Below are positions 63,001 through 64,000 of a stretch of 64,000 nucleotides of DNA, in pieces. The notes beneath the pieces are model-generated. The model saw only the letters and a program-made list of their open reading frames with translations, was not told where the DNA came from and did not search any database. Origin of the DNA: Serilophus lunatus (lineage: Eukaryota; Chordata; Aves; Passeriformes; Eurylaimidae); contig VXBA01000396.1 of the NCBI GenBank assembly GCA_013399895.1, positions 82,542-146,541 on the forward strand, given 5' to 3'. Within the stretch, counting starts at the first letter, position 1; each line of letters begins with the position of its first letter. The position numbers and the translations under genes are program-made.

Positions 63001-63856
63001 ACTAGTAAGGCATCTCATTAGCTCGGTATCATTTGGCAAATACATGATGAATACACAAGGAGTTCCTTCCACGTTTTCCTCTCACTCCAATGTTGCCTTT
63101 GAGTAGGTCTCAATCCACTTCCTTTAACTTCCAGCTCTCTCTCCACCGTTCCTCCACAAAACGTGTTTCTTCCTGGGATGGATTTTCACCACCTGCTGCT
63201 GCAGCATCTGCGTGTCCCTGCACCGACCCCCGTGTCCCAGCTGGGCAGGACCCACCTCGCAACGTCTCCACAGCGCTCACCTGCGCACAGCCGGTTCCAG
63301 TTCACCCACAGCACCTGCGCTCGCTGCTCGTCATTAAGGAACAGCGAAAACAGTCTATGCAAACACGCGACGGAGCCGCCAGCCTGCAGAACGCGTGTCT
63401 GTGGCCTCCTCCACAGCGCACACGGCTCTCGAGAGTGCCGGCAGCCGCCAGACTACGTTATTACCGCCCAGCCCCGAGGAACGCGGCCGAAGGCGCCGGC
63501 AGAGCCCCGCTCCGCTCGCTCGGGAGCTCGCCAGATCCCCCCTCCAGGAATTCCCTGCCCGAAGCCCCGCACACGAGGAGCGCCGGCGGCCACTCTGCGG
63601 GGACATCGCACCCCGGAGGAGACGAGAGGACCTGGAACCGCTGGACCCGGCTCTGCCCCTCCGCCGGCCCGCGCCCGCTCCGCGCCGGTGCCCGCGCCCC
63701 GCACGCTCCGCTCCCCCTTCTCCGCCACCACTCCCGTCCCACCCGGCTCCCGCCATCCCTCCGTGCCCACACCGGCAGCCGCCGCCGAGGCCCCATCCCA
63801 CCGCTCACCCAGAAGGGCTCGGAGGCGTCCGCGCTGCAGAAGCTCTCGATCCCCAT
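14896..63856 (-). CDS. ABCC1: ABCC1 (MRP1) multidrug resistance protein 1, complete, 31 coding exons
   Basis: ABCC1 is an ATP-driven plasma-membrane exporter of glutathione, glucuronide and sulfate conjugates (for example leukotriene C4), oxidised glutathione and many drugs. The 31 exons join with GT-AG sites and matching phases into 4,578 nt (1,525 residues plus TAG), close to human MRP1 (1,531) and equal to the chicken length as I recall it. Order: TMD0 (about 1-200), L0 linker, TMD1 (about 310-600), NBD1, linker (877-951), TMD2 (952-1267) and NBD2. NBD1 has Walker A GQVGCGKSS (K681), LSGGQ (765-769) and a degenerate Walker B ending DD (789-790), normal for this subfamily. NBD2 has Walker A GRTGAGKSS (K1327), LSVGQ, catalytic E1449 and H1480. 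K331/H334/D335 match the human TM6 triad and W1240 matches human W1246. Sequons remain at N19 and N1000; the human N23 sequon is absent. The start is the ATG at 63856, giving MGIESFCSADASEPFW. Confidence 0.97.
15224..15466 (+). mobile_element. CR1 LINE 3' fragment (intron 30)
   Basis: It carries avian CR1 3'-end landmarks: GGAGGTTCAGGTTGCATAGT, then GGGTGGTTGGGTACTGGAAC and GGCTCCCCAGGGAAGTGG, a CCTTCCAACTGT block, and ends ATTCTGTGATTA. It is diverged and 5'-truncated, and noncoding. It lies antisense to ABCC1 in the intron 15005-16471; the rest of that intron shows nothing recognised. Confidence 0.85.
16472..16666 (-). CDS. ABCC1: ABCC1 exon 30: NBD2 signature, Walker B, H-loop
   Basis: 195 nt, residues 1425-1490. 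Joined to exon 29 it gives LSVGQRQLVCLARALLRK, then ILVLDEATAAVD (E1449) and IAHRLNTIMDYTR (H1480). Intron 29 (16667-17364) holds a TA microsatellite. Confidence 0.98.
16946..16968. repeat. (TA)n microsatellite
   Basis: An uninterrupted run of about eleven TA units in ABCC1 intron 29. Probably length-polymorphic. Confidence 0.95.
17365..17531 (-). CDS. ABCC1: ABCC1 exon 29: NBD2 Q-loop to signature
   Basis: 167 nt, residues 1370-1425, DPILFSGSLRMNLDPFDQHS to GGENLS. The upstream intron 28 (17532-18593) shows nothing recognised. Confidence 0.97.
18594..18752 (-). CDS. ABCC1: ABCC1 exon 28: NBD2 Walker A
   Basis: 159 nt, residues 1317-1369, IGIVGRTGAGKSSLTLGLFR (K1327) to RFKITIIPQ. Intron 27 (18753-19947) shows only short A-runs. 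Confidence 0.98.
19948..20094 (-). CDS. ABCC1: ABCC1 exon 27: start of NBD2
   Basis: 147 nt, residues 1268-1316, EEGKIEFRGYGLRYREDLDL to INGGEK, including the A-loop tyrosine. Intron 26 (20095-21100) shows nothing recognised. Confidence 0.97.
21101..21202 (-). CDS. ABCC1: ABCC1 exon 26: last TMD2 helix
   Basis: 102 nt, residues 1234-1267, ITAYLNWLVRMSSDLETN and VERVKEYAEMEKE. W1240 corresponds to human W1246, needed for drug and estradiol-glucuronide transport. Intron 25 (21203-21534) shows nothing else. Confidence 0.97.
21535..21661 (-). CDS. ABCC1: ABCC1 exon 25: TMD2 helix pair
   Basis: 127 nt, residues 1191-1233, RWLAVRLEYVGNFIVLFAAL and GLVGLSVSYSLQ. Intron 24 (21662-22167) shows nothing else. 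Confidence 0.97.
22168..22367 (-). CDS. ABCC1: ABCC1 exon 24: TMD2 intracellular loop
   Basis: 200 nt, residues 1125-1191, RFYVATSRQLKRLESVSRSP, GVSVIRAFEEQKRF and YYPSIVANR. Intron 23 (22368-23245) shows nothing recognised. Confidence 0.97.
23246..23556 (-). CDS. ABCC1: ABCC1 exon 23: TMD2 core
   Basis: 311 nt, residues 1021-1124, with RSPVSFFERTPSGNLVNRFS followed by KETDTIDSTIPP, and ending LGLVYLFVQ. Intron 22 (23557-24382) shows nothing recognised. Confidence 0.97.
24383..24590 (-). CDS. ABCC1: ABCC1 exon 22: first helices of TMD2
   Basis: 208 nt, residues 952-1021, VKATVYWEYMKAIGLFMSFL and WTDDPVINGTQQYTDVRLG. N1000 in NGT matches the human N1006 glycosylation site. Intron 21 (24591-25522) shows nothing recognised. 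Confidence 0.97.
25523..25661 (-). CDS. ABCC1: ABCC1 exon 21: linker
   Basis: 139 nt, residues 905-951, RQLSNSSTYSRDTGKSQQQS, then STAELQKPLAEKNSWKLTEA and DTAKTGR. Serine-rich, as in human MRP1, where this linker is phosphorylated. Intron 20 (25662-26417) shows nothing recognised. Confidence 0.96.
26418..26502 (-). CDS. ABCC1: ABCC1 exon 20: linker
   Basis: 85 nt, residues 877-905, DTSSPSAKEGKPVENGVLLN then EASGKLMN. Acceptor ttcacctctcag, donor gtgtgt. It joins exon 19 directly in phase. Confidence 0.93.
26503..30594 (-). other. ABCC1: ABCC1 intron 19 (4.1 kb) with candidate cassette exon
   Basis: The longest intron apart from intron 1. It holds the 45-nt candidate exon at 28260-28304, a 141-codon plus-strand open frame (29358-29783) of no recognised family and a (GCAGT)3 tract at 30002-30016. 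No transposon was recognised. Confidence 0.8.
28260..28304 (-). CDS. ABCC1: Candidate alternative in-frame cassette exon of the ABCC1 linker
   Basis: Acceptor tatgtacttttag, donor gtaact, 45 nt, phase 1 in and phase 1 out, no stop. Inserted between exons 19 and 20 it would add fifteen residues: the junction reads ESDLSLEGTIQPLET before the aspartate of exon 20 changes to GAT again. The base model without it gives the expected 1,525 residues, so if real it is probably alternatively spliced. It could also be a chance match. Confidence 0.4.
30595..30772 (-). CDS. ABCC1: ABCC1 exon 19: NBD1 H-loop and start of linker
   Basis: 178 nt, residues 818-877, TRVLVTHAINFLPQMDTILV (H824), EMGSYQELMEQDGAFAEFLR and AEQILESS. 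Intron 18 (30773-31024) is short. Confidence 0.97.
31025..31192 (-). CDS. ABCC1: ABCC1 exon 18: NBD1 signature and Walker B
   Basis: 168 nt, residues 762-817, [20 protein letters not shown] and VYLLDDPLSAVDAHVGKHIF. The second D (790) replaces a catalytic glutamate, making NBD1 the degenerate ATP site typical of ABCC proteins. Intron 17 (31193-32208) shows nothing recognised. Confidence 0.98.
32209..32385 (-). CDS. ABCC1: ABCC1 exon 17: NBD1 Q-loop
   Basis: 177 nt, residues 703-761, GSVAYVPQQAWVQNATLEDN and LLPDIEILPTGDKTEIGEK. The upstream intron 16 (32386-33542) carries a weak internal repeat near 33111-33220. Confidence 0.98.
33543..33669 (-). CDS. ABCC1: ABCC1 exon 16: NBD1 Walker A
   Basis: 127 nt, residues 660-702, INFSVPEGSLVAVVGQVGCG then KSSLLSALLGEMDKKEGYVA. 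The lysine is K681. Intron 15 (33670-34530) shows nothing recognised. Confidence 0.98.
34531..34600 (-). CDS. ABCC1: ABCC1 exon 15: start of NBD1
   Basis: 70 nt, residues 637-660, GGCIVVKNSTFSWSKTDPPL then LK. Six bases shorter than the human exon as I recall it; W650 fits the human A-loop tryptophan (W653). Confidence 0.95.
35221..35401 (+). mobile_element. CR1 LINE 3' fragment (intron 14)
   Basis: Landmarks in order: GGAATGGGCTGCCCAGGGAG, GTGGAGTCATCATCCCTG, GGACTTGATGATCTCAAAGG, TCTTTTCCAACCTAGTTAAT and a terminal ATTCTGTG repeated twice, the CR1 3' tail. Noncoding and antisense to ABCC1. The rest of the intron (34601-36130) shows nothing recognised. Confidence 0.93.
36131..36218 (-). CDS. 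ABCC1: ABCC1 exon 14: end of TMD1
   Basis: 88 nt, residues 608-637, ASVSLKRLRVFLSHEELDPD then SIIRGPTTE. Intron 13 (36219-36590) shows nothing else. Confidence 0.97.
36591..36737 (-). CDS. ABCC1: ABCC1 exon 13: TMD1 helices
   Basis: 147 nt, residues 559-607, VALSTFAVYVKIDKSNVLDA and AFVSLALFNILRFPMNMLPM. Intron 12 (36738-39078) shows nothing recognised over 2.3 kb. Confidence 0.97.
39079..39282 (-). CDS. ABCC1: ABCC1 exon 12: TMD1 intracellular loop
   Basis: 204 nt, residues 491-558, VAQMKSKDNRIKLMNEILNG and IKVLKLYAWELAFKEKVLEI, ending FTWVCAPFL. Intron 11 (39283-40263) shows nothing recognised. Confidence 0.98.
40264..40356 (-). CDS. ABCC1: ABCC1 exon 11: TMD1 helix
   Basis: 93 nt, residues 460-490, TLGPSVLAGVAVMVLLIPIN then AVMAVKTKSYQ; donor gttaga. 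Intron 10 (40357-41041) holds a 101-codon minus-strand frame of no recognised family. Confidence 0.97.
41042..41203 (-). CDS. ABCC1: ABCC1 exon 10: TMD1 coupling helix region
   Basis: 162 nt, residues 406-459, ALVITNSARKTSTVGEIVNL and MSVDAQRFMDLVTYINMIWS. Intron 9 (41204-41895) shows nothing recognised. Confidence 0.98.
41896..42073 (-). CDS. ABCC1: ABCC1 exon 9: TMD1 helix
   Basis: 178 nt, residues 346-405, LLLNFVNNQSAPNWQGYFYT, CACLQTLILHQYFHICFVTG and GVIYRK. Intron 8 (42074-42734) shows nothing recognised. Confidence 0.97.
42735..42962 (-). CDS. ABCC1: ABCC1 exon 8: L0 linker end and first TMD1 helix
   Basis: 228 nt, residues 270-346. The polar linker FYAPKKQQKSSDSNGDVTEE leads to SLFKVLCKTFGPYFLMSFLF, then KAAHDLLMFTGPEIL. 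K331, H334 and D335 match the human K332/H335/D336 triad tied to leukotriene C4 and glutathione transport. Intron 7 (42963-43990) shows nothing recognised. Confidence 0.97.
43991..44122 (-). CDS. ABCC1: ABCC1 exon 7: L0 linker
   Basis: 132 nt, residues 226-270, LMIRGYRSPLEAKDLWSLNK then DDKSEEIVPGLARNWAKEWS. It matches the conserved L0 'lasso' region of ABCC proteins. Intron 6 (44123-45867) contains an LTR and a SINE. Confidence 0.97.
44669..45537 (+). mobile_element. Solo LTR of an endogenous retrovirus (passerine type), noncoding
   Basis: An 869-bp GC-rich block with TGTA...TACA ends in an AT-rich intron. In plus orientation it has an AT-rich promoter-like TATTTAA at 44827-44833, an AAGATGGCTGCC (YY1-like) motif near 44869-44880 and AATAAA at 45343-45348 followed by a GT-rich stretch. 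No gag, pol or env frames, so it is a solo LTR. I recall similar sequence as common in songbirds but cannot name the family. No target-site duplication was seen. One N lies at 45149. Antisense to ABCC1. Confidence 0.7.
45609..45722 (+). mobile_element. TguSINE1-like tRNA-Ile/CR1 composite SINE, 5'-truncated
   Basis: It begins TAAATAACACCAAGGTC, like the anticodon-arm to variable-loop part of tRNA-Ile. It continues with a B-box-like GTTTGATCCC and a tRNA 3' end (CACACTGGCCA), then a CR1-type tail (GGACTTAATGATCTGTGTGG, CTTCCAACTC, GTGATTCTGTGAT). This composite is known from passerines. It lies in ABCC1 intron 6, 146 bp from exon 6. Confidence 0.75.
45868..45929 (-). CDS. ABCC1: ABCC1 exon 6: start of L0 region
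   Basis: 62 nt, residues 206-226, NPCPEFSASFLSRITFWWIS. The length equals the human exon. Intron 5 (45930-48789) shows nothing recognised over 2.9 kb. Confidence 0.97.
48790..48915 (-). CDS. ABCC1: ABCC1 exon 5: last TMD0 helix
   Basis: 126 nt, residues 164-205, GAEVDAFHFVTFCIYFVLVF then VELILCCFPEQPPLFSETVN and DP. Intron 4 (48916-49996) shows nothing recognised. Confidence 0.96.
49997..50134 (-). CDS. ABCC1: ABCC1 exon 4: TMD0 helix
   Basis: 138 nt, residues 118-163, LLATFLIQYERLKGVQSSGV then MMIFWIISLLCGTVIFISKI. Intron 3 (50135-51412) shows nothing recognised. Confidence 0.97.
51413..51538 (-). CDS. ABCC1: ABCC1 exon 3: TMD0 helices
   Basis: 126 nt, residues 76-117, ALGLILWIVCWTDLFYSFWE then RSQNIFRAPFFLISPTVLGI. 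Intron 2 (51539-51971) shows nothing recognised. Confidence 0.97.
51972..52148 (-). CDS. ABCC1: ABCC1 exon 2: N-terminus and first TMD0 helix
   Basis: 177 nt, residues 17-75, DWNLTWYTEDPDFTQCFQNT then VLVWIPCIYLWVCFPVYFLY and HDRGYIQM. N19 in NLT matches a used glycosylation site in human MRP1; the human N23 position is occupied by tyrosine. Confidence 0.98.
52564..52670 (+). mobile_element. Possible ancient MIR-like SINE relic
   Basis: CCATTATCCACATTTTATAG followed by ATGAGGAAACAGAACC resembles the MIR core/3' region (consensus CCATTTTACAGATGAGGAAACTGAGG). The sequence after it is only loosely alignable. MIR copies predate the bird-mammal split, so a diverged copy in a bird is plausible. 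Confidence 0.4.
53012..53290 (-). mobile_element. Possible ERV LTR fragment
   Basis: On the minus strand an AATAAA (about 53096-53091) is followed by a GC-rich stretch containing GCGTCTCGGAGCCGCTGCC and GGTCACGAACAGCTTCTGTG. That polyA/R-U5-like arrangement resembles avian LTR 3' ends, and the block is GC-rich against an AT-rich background. Boundaries and family are uncertain and no target duplication was seen. Confidence 0.4.
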
Positions 63857-64000
63857 GGGGCGCGGCGAGGGCACCGCGGGCTCCCGCGGCAGCGCTTGCC
63901 CGTCCGCAGCTCTCCGTGCCCGGGCGGCGGCGGGGCCGGGCCGGCGGCGCCAGCTCGGAGCCCTGATTGGCTCCGCGTCACCGATGCCGAGCCTGGCGTC
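63163..64000 (-). promoter_or_regulatory. ABCC1: CpG-island promoter region of ABCC1
   Basis: GC content and CpG density rise sharply here and cover exon 1 and its upstream region. On the minus strand upstream of the ATG are GC-box-like runs (CGGCGGCG, GGGCGG class; 63918-63950), a CCAAT box at 63970-63966 and a CRE-like TGACGCGG at 63980-63973. No TATA box is visible, which is usual for ABCC1. The start site is probably between 63857 and 63960. The window ends before the island does. Confidence 0.75.
63809..63856 (-). CDS. ABCC1: ABCC1 exon 1, coding part
   Basis: 48 nt from ATG at 63856 to donor gtgagc, encoding MGIESFCSADASEPFW, matching the sixteen-residue first coding exon of human MRP1 (MALRGFCSADGSDPLW). 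It is the only ATG in this frame nearby. Context: CCCC before and G after the ATG. Confidence 0.95.

Larger units (their letters stand above)
52149..63808 (-). other. ABCC1: ABCC1 intron 1 (11.7 kb)
   Basis: The long first intron runs from the CpG-rich exon 1 to exon 2. It holds a possible MIR-like relic (52564-52670) and a possible LTR fragment (53012-53290); the rest is AT-rich sequence in which I recognise no exon, RNA gene or young transposon. Confidence 0.9.

Noticed and set aside
63857..63874. Upstream extension of ABCC1 starting MPSPRP
   Set aside because: The extension would begin at GTG. The first ATG, at 63856, gives the N-terminus expected for MRP1.
63163..63966. 267-codon plus-strand open frame at the right end
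   Set aside because: It lies antisense across the ABCC1 CpG island. Proline/arginine-rich translation and lack of stops are expected from high GC; no domain is recognisable.
1..64000. CRISPR arrays, tRNA or rRNA genes, bacterial operons
   Set aside because: None seen. The tRNA-like piece at 45609 is part of a SINE and lacks the 5' half, so it is not a tRNA gene.

Overview
This is a 64 kb piece of a bird genome, very probably a songbird. It holds two neighbouring ABC-transporter genes of the ABCC (MRP) subfamily in tail-to-tail orientation. The evidence for a bird is vertebrate-type exon/intron structure, truncated CR1 retroposons with the avian 3' end, and an ABCC1 reading frame of 1,525 codons. 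A fragment that looks like the passerine tRNA-Ile/CR1 composite SINE (TguSINE1 type) and an LTR of a type I associate with passerines narrow it to songbirds. No prokaryotic features, CRISPR arrays or RNA genes were recognised.

Layout. (1) 1-10030, plus strand: the 3' half of ABCC6, 14 coding exons from within NBD1 to the stop codon; the 5' half lies left of the window. (2) 10031-14895: the stop-to-stop interval, made of both 3' UTRs. Candidate poly(A) signals lie at 11312-11336 for ABCC6 and 12241-12246 (minus) for ABCC1, with a plus-strand G-quadruplex motif at 11377-11399 between them. (3) 14896-63856, minus strand: a complete ABCC1 (MRP1) coding sequence in 31 exons. All splice junctions are GT-AG and phase-consistent (4,578 nt including the stop). 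Intron 1 alone is 11.7 kb. (4) 63100-64000: a CpG-rich promoter region with exon 1, and CCAAT and CRE-like motifs at the window edge.

Mobile elements: two CR1 fragments (introns 14 and 30), one TguSINE1-like fragment and one solo LTR (both intron 6), one possible LTR fragment and one possible ancient MIR-like relic (both intron 1). Two microsatellites are present.

Biology. ABCC1 is a plasma-membrane, ATP-driven exporter of glutathione, glucuronide and sulfate conjugates such as leukotriene C4. ABCC6 is its paralogue, which in mammals promotes ATP release and pyrophosphate production that restrain ectopic calcification. The two genes share matching exon sizes over their 3' halves, the mark of an old duplication, and the tail-to-tail arrangement matches the mammalian one. 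I see no new system here. The most useful leads are a 45-nt in-frame candidate cassette exon in the ABCC1 linker (28260-28304), an LSTGQ signature motif in ABCC6 NBD2, and the compact convergent 3' ends.
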